Made by a program: the position numbers and the translations under genes | Assembly (NCBI RefSeq): GCF_011057685.1 | Contig: NZ_LNFY01000001.1 | Span: forward strand, 186,001-250,000 | DNA: 64,000 nt | Source of the DNA: Thermotoga sp. Ku-13t | Lineage (GTDB): Bacteria; Thermotogota; Thermotogae; Thermotogales; DSM-5069 | Direction: 5' to 3' | Shown: positions 8,237 to 16,690 of the stretch, piece after piece | Layout: each line of letters begins with the position of its first letter | How positions within the stretch are numbered: the stretch's first letter is position 1 | Notes under the pieces: model-generated | What the model saw: the letters and a program-made list of their open reading frames with translations, nothing else | Databases searched by the model: none | What the model was told of the DNA's origin: nothing

Positions 8237-8950
8237 GTGCTTTTGAGAACACAGCGACTGACAAAGAGTTTCGGAGGTTTAGTGGCTGTCAAGCAGGTAG
8301 ATCTTCAGATCGAATCGGGTGAGATACTGGGCATCATAGGCCCAAACGGGGCAGGCAAAACCACGCTGACAAATCTCATATCAGGTGTCTTCTATCCGAA
8401 CGAGGGGTGCATCTACTTCGAAGAGAAAGACATCACCTTCGTGCCAGCCCATCTGCGGGCACGCATGGGCATAGCGAGAACCTTTCAGCTGGTGAGGCCG
8501 TTGAGGGATTTCACCGCTTTCGAAAACGTCATGGTTTCATGCTTGTTTGCGAAAGGTGATTCTTTGCGGCAGGCGCGTGAGACTGCAAGGAAGATATGTG
8601 ACATGGTGGGCCTTGAAAAGGCCGATAGACGTCTGGACAAGCTCACCGTGTTCGAGCTGAAAAAACTCGAGATTGCCAGAGCACTTGGTTGTCAACCCAG
8701 GCTACTGATCCTTGACGAGGTCATGGCTGGTCTAAACTTTGAAGAGATGCAGAGTGTGATAGCACTGGTGAAATCTCTGAGGGAGAGGCAGATAACGATC
8801 TGTGTGATCGAACACGTGATGAGCGTGATAAGTCAGCTCACGGATCGAGTGGTGGTCCTCGACAGAGGCGAGATCATCGCTGAGGGTCCTTACGAGAAAG
8901 TGGCTCACGATCCAAGAGTCATCAGCGCTTATCTCGGGGAGGAAACGTGA
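8237..8950 (+). CDS. livG: Liv-type ABC transporter ATPase LivG (transporter 1)
   Basis: A 237-residue cytoplasmic ATPase. Walker A is GPNGAGKTT and Walker B LLILDEVMAGL; His in the switch segment VIEHVMSV is visible. The signature region reads LTVFELKKLEIARAL, where most ABC proteins have LSxGQ; LivG proteins often diverge here. The best start is GTG 8237, 8 bp after TAGGAGGT; the longer open frame from 8186 would overlap livM by 38 bp. It pairs with LivF to power the permease. Confidence 0.88.
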   Translation: MLLRTQRLTKSFGGLVAVKQVDLQIESGEILGIIGPNGAGKTTLTNLISGVFYPNEGCIYFEEKDITFVPAHLRARMGIARTFQLVRPLRDFTAFENVMVSCLFAKGDSLRQARETARKICDMVGLEKADRRLDKLTVFELKKLEIARALGCQPRLLILDEVMAGLNFEEMQSVIALVKSLRERQITICVIEHVMSVISQLTDRVVVLDRGEIIAEGPYEKVAHDPRVISAYLGEET

Positions 8951-9657
8951 TGTTGAAGATAGAAAGTCTGAACGCTGCCTACGGGAGGATACGGGTTCTC
9001 TGGGACGTTTTTCTCGAGGTGAACGAAAAGGAAGCTGTTGGATTGTTCGGTCCCAACGGGGCCGGTAAAACCACCCTCGTAAACTGCATCGTTGGACTTC
9101 TGAGACCGATCTCCGGGAGGATCATCTTTCAGGACAGAGACATAACTGGCATGGAAACGCACGAAATCGTCAAACTTGGAATCTCTCTGGTGCCACAGGA
9201 GCGTGAACTCTTTCCCGGAATGACGGTTGAGGAAAATCTGAGGGCCGGAGCAAACTACATCCCACATGCGCGTGCGAGGATGAACGAAGCCTTCGACCTG
9301 GTGTTCACACTGTTTCCGATCTTGAAGGAGAGGTCCAGGCAAAAAGTTGGTACGATGAGTGGTGGCCAACAGAGAATGATTGCCGTTGCGAGGGCGTTGA
9401 TGTCATTTCCAAAGCTGTTGATACTCGATGAACCATCCGTTGGTCTACAGCCTTCCATCGTATCGGAATTGTTTTCGAAATTGCGCGAGATAAAAGATCA
9501 TGGGGTCTCGATCCTACTCATAGAACAGAACGTCAAGCAGGGTTTAAAGGTTGTTGAGAGAGGCTACGTTCTCGAAAACGGTAGAATAGTGTTGCAGGAC
9601 TCTTCTGCCAACCTGATGAATCACGGTCATGTTAAAAAAGCCTATCTCGGTCTGTAG
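8947..9657 (+). CDS. livF: Liv-type ABC transporter ATPase LivF (transporter 1)
   Basis: A 236-residue ABC ATPase with Walker A GPNGAGKTT, signature MSGGQQRM, Walker B LLILDEPSVGL, and the LivF-typical LVPQERELFPGMTVEENLRAGA. The frame begins GTG-ATG (8947 and 8950); either codon could initiate, and the GTG overlaps the livG stop. It ends the first transporter set (binding protein, H, M, G, F), which is complete and in the usual order. Confidence 0.9.
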   Translation: MMLKIESLNAAYGRIRVLWDVFLEVNEKEAVGLFGPNGAGKTTLVNCIVGLLRPISGRIIFQDRDITGMETHEIVKLGISLVPQERELFPGMTVEENLRAGANYIPHARARMNEAFDLVFTLFPILKERSRQKVGTMSGGQQRMIAVARALMSFPKLLILDEPSVGLQPSIVSELFSKLREIKDHGVSILLIEQNVKQGLKVVERGYVLENGRIVLQDSSANLMNHGHVKKAYLGL

Positions 9658-9672
9658 AAAGGAGTGGTTTGA

Positions 9673-10419
9673 ATGAGGCTGGAAGGAAAAGTGTGCATCA
9701 TCACGGGTGCGGCGAGCGGGATTGGCAGAGCGGCAAGCTTGCTGTTCGCCAAAGAGGGAGCAACTGTCTGCGCGTGCGACGTTTCCGAACAGGCATTGAA
9801 CAAACTCGTCGAGGATGCAAGGGGTCTTCCCGGTTCCATCGATCCCTACGTGCTCGACGTGACGAACAGGGAGCAGGTCTTCAAAACCGTTGAGCAGATC
9901 GCAACGAAGTATGGGAAGATCGATGTTCTTGTGAACAACGCAGGAATAACCAGAGACGCTCTGCTCGTCAAGATGACCGAGGAAGAATGGGACGCGGTGA
10001 TCAACGTCAACCTGAAAGGCGTTTTCAACATGACACAGGCGGTCGCACCGTACATGATCAAGGCTCAGAAAGGTTCGATCATCAACACCTCCTCCGTCGT
10101 GGGCATCTATGGGAACATCGGTCAGACCAACTACGCGGCGACCAAGGGTGGAGTCATAGCGATGACGAAGACATGGGCAAAGGAGCTCGCGCGCAAGGGT
10201 GCGCAGATAAGGGTGAACGCAGTCGCGCCTGGTTTCATCAGAACGCCCATGACAGAAAAGGTTCCTGAAAAGGTCATAGAAGCCGTGCTGAGCAGGACTC
10301 CATTGGGACGCATGGGTGAACCCGAAGAAGTGGCGTACGTCTATCTGTTCCTTGCGAGCGACGAATCGTCCTTCGTCACGGGTCAGGTGATAGGCGTCGA
10401 TGGAGGTCTAACGTTCTGA
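9673..10419 (+). CDS. Short-chain dehydrogenase/reductase, FabG-like
   Basis: A 248-residue classical SDR. It has the NAD(P)-binding motif TGAASGIG (residues 10-17), NNAG, the catalytic serine in NTSSVVG, the YxxxK pair in YAATKGG, and the C-terminal VTGQVIGVDGGLTF usual for FabG. It should interconvert a 3-oxoacyl and a 3-hydroxyacyl thioester or a similar alcohol/ketone pair. The SD AAAGGAG precedes ATG 9673. It lies between the two transporters, so it is probably an enzyme of the island's pathway, for example oxidising a 3-hydroxy acid derivative, rather than the housekeeping FabG. Confidence 0.88.
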   Translation: MRLEGKVCIITGAASGIGRAASLLFAKEGATVCACDVSEQALNKLVEDARGLPGSIDPYVLDVTNREQVFKTVEQIATKYGKIDVLVNNAGITRDALLVKMTEEEWDAVINVNLKGVFNMTQAVAPYMIKAQKGSIINTSSVVGIYGNIGQTNYAATKGGVIAMTKTWAKELARKGAQIRVNAVAPGFIRTPMTEKVPEKVIEAVLSRTPLGRMGEPEEVAYVYLFLASDESSFVTGQVIGVDGGLTF

Positions 10420-10444
10420 AAACTCTCCTGAGGGGGGATGTGCG

Positions 10445-11605
10445 GTGAAGAAGACGTTCGCTGCGCTGATGTTGCTGACCGCGCTCTTCGTGTTCGCAGA
10501 AGTTGGTGTCTATCCAGACAAGATCGTAGTTGGAACCTTCCAGGCTCTCTCCGGGCCGTACGCCGTGATAGGTCAGGAGATGTCCAAGGGTTTGCTCGCC
10601 TACTTCAACTGGGTCAACAAGAACGGCGGAGTTTACGGCAGGAAGATCGAGCTCATCATAGCGGACGATCAGCTCAACCCAACCAAGACCGTCGTTGAGG
10701 TCAAGAGACTCGTCGAGTCTGACAAAGTCTTCGCGATCGTTGGAGGTCTCGGCACCTATGGCTGTCTCGCCGTCATGGACTATCTGGAACAGAACAAGGT
10801 GCCATTCGTCTACCAGGGTGCCGGTACGAGCTTGTTGGTGGTCCCACCGAAAAGGTACATCTTTGGGGTTCAGCCGGACTACACGCTCGAAGGGCAATTG
10901 ATCGCGAAGTTCCTTGTCGAGAACCTGAAAAAGAAGAAGGTCGGGGTAATCTACATGGCCAACGACGTTGGTAAAGAGGGCCTGGCCGCGGTGAAGATGA
11001 GGCTTGAAAAGTACGGCATGAAACCCGCTTTAGAGATCGCTTACAACCCGCTTGAAACCGACTACAGTGCCCTGGCGATAAACGTTCTGAACGTTTCACC
11101 GGATGCCATCGTGATATACGGTTTCATCACAGACACCGTCAGGTGGATCAAAACTCTGAGAGATTATGGAGTGAGTGCCGACATCGTCACAACCTACGCC
11201 AACGCCGATCCGAGTTTCATAAACCTTGCGGGTAAGTACGCCGAAGGTGTGTACCTGACCGGGTGGGTCCCGCTGCCGACACCGGACCGACCGGAATTCG
11301 TCAGGGACTATCAGAGGGCGGTCGCGATATTTCAAGAAAGCTATCCGAACCAGATCATGTCCTCCTACGCGGTTGCCGGTTTCATAGCCGCCGAGGTGTT
11401 CGTTGCCGGTCTGGTCAAAGCAGGTCCAGATCTGACGAGGGAAAAGCTTGTTGAAACGCTCGAAACGTTCAGAAACTGGAACGGCATTCTGGCCAAAGAC
11501 ATCACCTGGGGTCCGGGACTGAGAAGGGGTAAATCGACAATGTACTTCATGAAGATCGAAAACGGTGTATTCACACCGGTCACAGATCTGATAGGACTCG
11601 ACTGA
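10445..11605 (+). CDS. Liv-type ABC transporter substrate-binding protein 2
   Basis: A 386-residue exported binding protein (Peripla_BP_6). The signal peptide covers about residues 1-18, and the mature part opens with DKIVVGTFQALSGPY. By eye it is clearly divergent from binding protein 1, so the two transporters probably take different though related solutes. The start is GTG 10445 behind GAGGGGGGA. The stop codon is the start of a strong stem-loop. Confidence 0.9.
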   Translation: MKKTFAALMLLTALFVFAEVGVYPDKIVVGTFQALSGPYAVIGQEMSKGLLAYFNWVNKNGGVYGRKIELIIADDQLNPTKTVVEVKRLVESDKVFAIVGGLGTYGCLAVMDYLEQNKVPFVYQGAGTSLLVVPPKRYIFGVQPDYTLEGQLIAKFLVENLKKKKVGVIYMANDVGKEGLAAVKMRLEKYGMKPALEIAYNPLETDYSALAINVLNVSPDAIVIYGFITDTVRWIKTLRDYGVSADIVTTYANADPSFINLAGKYAEGVYLTGWVPLPTPDRPEFVRDYQRAVAIFQESYPNQIMSSYAVAGFIAAEVFVAGLVKAGPDLTREKLVETLETFRNWNGILAKDITWGPGLRRGKSTMYFMKIENGVFTPVTDLIGLD

Positions 11606-11625
11606 GGAGGGGTTTACCCCTCCTC
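11604..11625 (+). other. Stem-loop after the second binding-protein gene
   Basis: A perfect 9 bp stem, GAGGAGGGG (11604-11612) with CCCCTCCTC (11617-11625), has a 4-base loop TTTA and starts inside the stop codon. It is followed by TTCGTTCT, only a weak U-tract. It probably acts as a partial terminator or mRNA stabiliser, like the hairpin after binding protein 1. Confidence 0.7.
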
Positions 11626-11646
11626 TTCGTTCTGGGGGAATAGAAC

Positions 11647-12417
11647 TTGGCGCTGTTGAAGATAGAATCGCTCACGGTTCGCTTCGGTGGCCTTGTGGCG
11701 GTGGACAGCTTTTCGATGAGCGTTCAAAAAGGAACGATCCATTCCCTCATCGGACCCAACGGGGCTGGAAAGACGACGGTTTTCAACGCGATAACTCGTG
11801 CCGTGAAGGTTCATTCTGGAAGTATTGAACTCGACGGTGTGGAGCTGACGCGTGTTCTGCCGCACCGGATCGTTTCAATGGGTGTTGCGAGGACCTTCCA
11901 GAACGTCGCGGTGTTCAGATACCTCACCGTGCTGGACAACCTTTACCTCGGATACCACCACAGGATCGAAGGAGGATTGCTGAGCGATCTGGTTTTGACG
12001 AAACGCAGGCTCGTTCAAAGTTACGAAATGTACAGGGAGGCTTTAAAAATTGCGGATTTTCTCAACCTGAAGAGTCGATTGCTGAGTTATGCGGGTACCA
12101 TACCTTACTTCTATCAAAAGCTGGTCGAGATAGGCCGCGCTTTGATGGCGAAACCAAAACTGTTGCTTCTGGACGAACCTGCCGCTGGACTCAACGAGGT
12201 GGAGACGGACCAGCTTGTGAACATCATAAGGCGCATCAAGGATGAGCTGGGGATCACCGTTCTACTTATCGAGCATGACATGCGTGTGGTGATGGATATC
12301 TCTGACATGGTGACCGTGATGGATTTTGGAAAGAAGATCTCTGAAGGTCTTCCGCACGAGGTTCAAAAAGATTCAAAGGTGATAAGTGCTTATCTGGGAG
12401 AGATACAGGGTGCTTGA
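11647..12417 (+). CDS. livG: Liv-type ABC transporter ATPase LivG (transporter 2)
   Basis: A 256-residue ABC ATPase starting at TTG 11647 behind TGGGGGAA. Walker A is GPNGAGKTT and Walker B LLLLDEPAAGLNEVE, with the LivG-type segment VARTFQNVAVFRYLTVLDN. The signature region (YFYQKLVEIGRAL) again diverges from LSGGQ. Gene order in this set (binding protein, G, F, H, M) differs from transporter 1 (binding protein, H, M, G, F), so the pair did not arise by a simple recent tandem duplication. Confidence 0.9.
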   Translation: MALLKIESLTVRFGGLVAVDSFSMSVQKGTIHSLIGPNGAGKTTVFNAITRAVKVHSGSIELDGVELTRVLPHRIVSMGVARTFQNVAVFRYLTVLDNLYLGYHHRIEGGLLSDLVLTKRRLVQSYEMYREALKIADFLNLKSRLLSYAGTIPYFYQKLVEIGRALMAKPKLLLLDEPAAGLNEVETDQLVNIIRRIKDELGITVLLIEHDMRVVMDISDMVTVMDFGKKISEGLPHEVQKDSKVISAYLGEIQGA

Positions 12418-13111
12418 GGTCAAGAACGTGACCGTCACGTATGGTCCCGTGGTCGCTGTGAAGAGTGTTTCTCTGAGGGTGGAGAAAAACTCCATCGTGG
12501 CGATCCTTGGAGCGAACGGCTCGGGGAAGACGTCTTTGCTCCACGCGATTGTTGGATTGAACAGTATCGCTTCGGGCGAAATACTCTTCAATGGTGAACG
12601 TATCGACAGACTCGAGGCGCACGAGATCATCAAGCGCGGTCTGGTTCTCTGCCCCGACAACAGGATGGTCTTTCAGAAAATGAGTGTGCTGGAGAATTTG
12701 CTGGCTGGTGCTTATCTGAGAAAGGAAGATCTGTCTCAAGATTTTGATTTCGTCTTCAACCTCTTTCCAAGACTCAAGGAACGCTTGAAACAGAAGGCAG
12801 GAACCCTTTCGGGAGGAGAACGACAGATGCTCGCCATCGCCAGAGCACTAATGGCGAAACCGAAACTGCTCATGCTGGATGAGCCTTCCACGGGGCTGGC
12901 GCCGAACCTGGTGAGCGAGATCATGAAGGCGATAAAGCAGATAAACGAGCTCGGCATAACGATCCTCCTGGTCGAACAGAGTGCCTACGCAGCTCTGAAA
13001 ATCGCCCATTACGCTTACGTGCTCCAAACCGGCAGGCTGGTCATGGAAGGACCTTCTGAACAGCTCATCAAGGACAGTTCGGTGATTCAAAGCTATCTGG
13101 GGGGAAGATGA
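12410..13111 (+). CDS. livF: Liv-type ABC transporter ATPase LivF (transporter 2)
   Basis: A 233-residue ABC ATPase with a GANGSGKTS P-loop, signature LSGGERQML and Walker B LLMLDEPSTGLAP. I start it at GTG 12410, which has GGGAGA 8 bp upstream and overlaps the end of livG. The open frame extends to GTG 12386 without a good SD. Confidence 0.88.
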   Translation: MLEVKNVTVTYGPVVAVKSVSLRVEKNSIVAILGANGSGKTSLLHAIVGLNSIASGEILFNGERIDRLEAHEIIKRGLVLCPDNRMVFQKMSVLENLLAGAYLRKEDLSQDFDFVFNLFPRLKERLKQKAGTLSGGERQMLAIARALMAKPKLLMLDEPSTGLAPNLVSEIMKAIKQINELGITILLVEQSAYAALKIAHYAYVLQTGRLVMEGPSEQLIKDSSVIQSYLGGR

Positions 13112-13990
13112 GTGCTCCTGAACAGGATCGTCCTTGGATTGTCGAGTGGAAGTTTTTATTCGCTCGCGGCGATCGGTATTGTGCTCATCTTCAAGGTGAC
13201 AGGTTTGATGAACTTCGCGTACGGAAACATGGCCATGTTCATGGTGTACGTCACGTACACACTAGTTTCGTTGGGTCTCGGCCCCTGGTCCGCACTCGTC
13301 GTTGTGATAGCCGTCAGCATGCTCTTTGGTTATGCCGTGGAACGTTTCACCCTGAGACCCCTGCGGAAGCTTTCACACGGTTCCATGCTCATAGTCACCT
13401 TCGGACTGCTCATGATCCTGGAAGGGCTCGCGACGCAAATATGGGGCACGCAGTACAGATCGTTGCCAGAACTGATAACTGGTAGACCCTTCGTCTTGAG
13501 GGGTAGCTTCGGCATAGTTGTGTTCAGAAGGCAGGATTTACTTCTGCTCGCAGTCCTTGTGATCGTCTCTCTGACGATCTTTCTTCTGTACAGGTTCACC
13601 AAGATAGGCATCGCGATGCGCGCCGTCTCGGAGAACGAGAAGGCGGCCCAGTTGATGGGCATCAATCCGAACAGGGTGATCAGTTACTCTTGGATGGTTG
13701 GAACCGCCATCGGAACGCTGGTGGCCGTGCTTGGTGCTCCGAGAACTTACGTCGCTCCGACGATGATGATCTACTACCAGCTGCAGGGCTTCACCGCGGC
13801 CGTTCTGGGTGGTTTCGACAGCCTGCTGGGAGCCGTATGCGGAGGGCTCGCGCTGGGCGTGATAGAGAATCTGATAGGTGGTTACATAAGCAACGAGCTG
13901 AAGACGACGCTCTCTCTGGCGATCATCGTGATCATACTCTTGATCAGACCTCAGGGCATGTTCGGCAGTGAAGAGATCAGGAGAGTGTGA
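13112..13990 (+). CDS. livH: Liv-type ABC transporter permease LivH (transporter 2)
   Basis: A 292-residue membrane protein with multiple hydrophobic segments. Family features are TGLMNFAYGNMAMFMVYVTY near the N-terminus and TKIGIAMRAVSENEKAAQLMGIN at the ATPase-coupling loop. The start GTG 13112 lies directly after the livF stop, with GGGGGGAAGA as SD. It forms the permease with the fused LivM encoded next. Confidence 0.9.
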   Translation: MLLNRIVLGLSSGSFYSLAAIGIVLIFKVTGLMNFAYGNMAMFMVYVTYTLVSLGLGPWSALVVVIAVSMLFGYAVERFTLRPLRKLSHGSMLIVTFGLLMILEGLATQIWGTQYRSLPELITGRPFVLRGSFGIVVFRRQDLLLLAVLVIVSLTIFLLYRFTKIGIAMRAVSENEKAAQLMGINPNRVISYSWMVGTAIGTLVAVLGAPRTYVAPTMMIYYQLQGFTAAVLGGFDSLLGAVCGGLALGVIENLIGGYISNELKTTLSLAIIVIILLIRPQGMFGSEEIRRV

Positions 13991-13994
13991 AGCC

Positions 13995-15692
13995 ATGAAA
14001 TGGTTACTGCTCGCTGTCCTTTTCGTTGTGCCGCTTTTGCCCAGGATCAGTGGCTTTGTGTTGACTCTCTTGAACTTGACGCTGATTTATTCGGTGGCAG
14101 CGATGGGTCTGAACCTGATCATGGGCTATGCTGGACAGATCTCCATAGGTCATGCGGCTTTCATGAGTGTTGGTGCCTACACTTCTGCGATCCTCGTGCA
14201 ACGCTTTTCCGTACCCATTCCTTTCTCGATCCTCGCCGCTGTAATCTTCGGAGCGATCTTCGGCATGATTTTAGGTTTTCCCGCGTTGAGATTGAAGGGT
14301 TTTTACCTGGCGATAGTGACGATGGGGTTCGCCGTGGCGATAGAGCAACTTTTCGGTGCCTTGGAGAAACTCACCGGCGGACACATCGGAATGAGGAACA
14401 TCAAGCTCTTCGGTAGTGACGCGGTGAGTTATTACGTTAACCTCGTGATCCTTCTGATCTGTTTCTATCTGTTCCGACTCATCGTCGCTGGGAAAACGGG
14501 AAAGGCGCTCGCGGCGATCAGGGAAAACGAACTGGTTGCTCGCATCTTCGGTGTCAACCTGACCTATCACAAAGTTGTGGCGTTCAGCGTGGGTTCGGCA
14601 TTCGCGGCGCTCGCCGGGGCCCAATACGCGCACACGATAGGTTACATAGCCCCGAGCCTCTTTGGCCTTTCCAAATCTCTGGATTTGCTCGCGATGGTGG
14701 TGATCGGTGGTTTAGCTTTAGAGATCGGACCGTTTTTCGGTGCGGCGCTGTACACCGTTCTTCCTTTCCTTTTCAGCAGGAGTGGTTTTTCGCTCTCGAT
14801 AATCTTCGGAGCGATACTCATCATCACGGTTCTGTTCATGCCGCGTGGTATCGCTTATTACGCGATGAACTTCTGGTTGATGTGGGGAGAATTGCCCATC
14901 GTCTGGCTCAAGAGAAAGCTAGGAAAGCCATTCGGCAAGTTCGTTGAAACGTCGTTCGGGCGGATACACTACGTGGAAGCCGGTGAAGGAAGACCGCTGA
15001 TATGCATCCACGGGAACTTCGGTTCGCTGAGATGGTTCGAACCCATTCTGGGGAAAATCCAGAATTTCAAAACCATCGCGCTGGACCTGCCGAACTTTGG
15101 TTTCTCCGACAGAAACACCCCGAGTATCGAAACCTACACTAGGGCTGTTGAAGAATTCATTGAAAGGCTCAATTTGAACAATGTCGTGGTTCTCGCGCAC
15201 TCTCTCGGTGGAGCTGTGGGTATGAAGTTGGCTCTCGAAAGGCCAGATCTCGTCGAAGCTTTGATTTTAGTTGATCCGTGTCCTATCGATGGCTTACCCA
15301 CACCGACTGAGAATCTTGCCTATCTGGAATTCTACAGGAGGAACAGATCGATCCTGAGAAGGTCTCTCTACGGTCTGTTGAAGATCGTGAAAGATAGAAA
15401 GTTCGTTGAGCAGCTGGTCGACGATGCTTTGAAAATGAATCCAGATTCGGTGTACGCGCACGCGGAGGAACTGACAAAGTTCAACCTCACAGACCGCGTG
15501 GCTGATTACCGTGTGAAAACGTTGCTGGTGTGGGGAGACATGGATCCACTGCTGACGCGCGAGCAGATGGAGAGAACGGCGAAGTGTTTGAATGCCGAGT
15601 TCGTTGTGTTCAACAGCCTGGGGCACACTCCATTCGTTGAAGCGCCGGTTGTTTTTCTGGAAAAAGTTGAAAACTTTTTGAAGGGGGTGTGA
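13995..15692 (+). CDS. livM: LivM permease fused to an alpha/beta-hydrolase
   Basis: This 565-residue protein is a complete LivM followed in the same frame by a complete alpha/beta-hydrolase. Residues 1 to about 290 are LivM: GYAGQISIGHAAFMSVGAY at 44-62, the coupling loop TGKALAAIRENELVARIFGVN at 168-188, and the usual end FMPRGI. A ~25-residue amphipathic link leads to the hydrolase at about 316-565. That domain has the oxyanion region HGNFGS, the nucleophile elbow AHSLGGA (Ser403), a likely acid in GDMDPLL (Asp517) and His544 in GHTPFVE. There is no stop, SD or start between the parts. I start it at ATG 13995, 9 bp after AGGAGAG. The hydrolase would sit at the cytoplasmic mouth of the permease, positioned to cleave substrate as it enters; that role is inference. 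Confidence 0.88.
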   Translation: MKWLLLAVLFVVPLLPRISGFVLTLLNLTLIYSVAAMGLNLIMGYAGQISIGHAAFMSVGAYTSAILVQRFSVPIPFSILAAVIFGAIFGMILGFPALRLKGFYLAIVTMGFAVAIEQLFGALEKLTGGHIGMRNIKLFGSDAVSYYVNLVILLICFYLFRLIVAGKTGKALAAIRENELVARIFGVNLTYHKVVAFSVGSAFAALAGAQYAHTIGYIAPSLFGLSKSLDLLAMVVIGGLALEIGPFFGAALYTVLPFLFSRSGFSLSIIFGAILIITVLFMPRGIAYYAMNFWLMWGELPIVWLKRKLGKPFGKFVETSFGRIHYVEAGEGRPLICIHGNFGSLRWFEPILGKIQNFKTIALDLPNFGFSDRNTPSIETYTRAVEEFIERLNLNNVVVLAHSLGGAVGMKLALERPDLVEALILVDPCPIDGLPTPTENLAYLEFYRRNRSILRRSLYGLLKIVKDRKFVEQLVDDALKMNPDSVYAHAEELTKFNLTDRVADYRVKTLLVWGDMDPLLTREQMERTAKCLNAEFVVFNSLGHTPFVEAPVVFLEKVENFLKGV

Positions 15693-15696
15693 ATCG

Positions 15697-16680
15697 ATGA
15701 AGTACGCCAGGATAATCTCTTCGGGCAGGTATGTACCCGGCAAGATCATGACGAACCAAGAATTCGAGCGACTGGTTCACGTCACGATCGATCCTTACTT
15801 CACCGAGCAGATCGGGATCAACCACAGACACCTCTCCAGTGAGGAAGAAACACCAACGTTCATGGCGGCCGAGGCTGCAAAGAGGGCGCTCGAAAGGATC
15901 AACATGAAACCGGAGCAGATCGACCTGATTATCGTCGGCACGGACACCCCGGAGGCCATTTCGCCACCGGATGCCGCGAGGGTTCAGTACCTGATCGGCG
16001 CGCACAGGGCCGAACCGTTAGCGTTCAACGTCAACGCTTCGTGTGCTAACGGAGCTCTGCTGCTGGACATCGCCTCGCGCTACATCGCACTGGGAGATTA
16101 CAGGAACGTTCTGGTGATAGGCGTGTACGCCATGACTAAGTTTTTGAGCTGGAAATATTCGTGGGAGGCACTTTTCTCGGACGGAGCGGGCGCACTGATC
16201 CTCACCGCCGCCGACGAGCCAGGATATCTGGGAAGCGTTGCGCGGTGCGATGGTAGCTGGTGGTATAACTGGGGCATATACATGGGCGCGGGCACGATGA
16301 ACCTCAACGGTTTCGAGAGAGGTTTACACAAGCTCGACCTGCGCTCGGCGTACCCGGCGACTGTGAACGAAGAAGGCTGGCCAATGCTTTTGAACCGTCT
16401 CATGCAGAAGTGTAATTTCGTGAAAGAAGACATTGGCATGATCTTCTTCACCCAGGTAAGGAAGAAGACCATACAGAAGGTCATGGAAACGATGGGTCTG
16501 CCAGAGGAGAAGGCGCACATGATCATGCACAAGTATGGTTACACAGGCTCCGCGTGCGTCTACATGGCTTACGACGATGCGTACGATGAGGGGAAACTCG
16601 AAGGATTACAAGGGAAAGTCATCATCTTCCTGACCTCTGGAGTGGGCTATCAACAGGTTGCGGTGGCGTTCAGAATGTGA
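15697..16680 (+). CDS. Second KAS-III-like (FabH-related) protein with altered active site
   Basis: A 327-residue thiolase-superfamily protein. The nucleophile region VNASCANGALL (Cys116) is FabH-like. The histidine site reads FFTQVRKKT and the Asn loop reads YGYTGSACVYMA, so the usual His and Asn appear to be Gln or Val, and Tyr. The C-terminal glycine motif LTSGVGYQQVAVAF is kept. The protein can probably form an acyl-cysteine, but decarboxylative condensation by the normal FabH triad is doubtful. It starts 4 bp after the fused LivM-hydrolase and overlaps the frame upstream of the next hydrolase, so it belongs to the same transcript. Confidence 0.75.
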   Translation: MKYARIISSGRYVPGKIMTNQEFERLVHVTIDPYFTEQIGINHRHLSSEEETPTFMAAEAAKRALERINMKPEQIDLIIVGTDTPEAISPPDAARVQYLIGAHRAEPLAFNVNASCANGALLLDIASRYIALGDYRNVLVIGVYAMTKFLSWKYSWEALFSDGAGALILTAADEPGYLGSVARCDGSWWYNWGIYMGAGTMNLNGFERGLHKLDLRSAYPATVNEEGWPMLLNRLMQKCNFVKEDIGMIFFTQVRKKTIQKVMETMGLPEEKAHMIMHKYGYTGSACVYMAYDDAYDEGKLEGLQGKVIIFLTSGVGYQQVAVAFRM

Positions 16681-16690
16681 GGTGGAAGTA

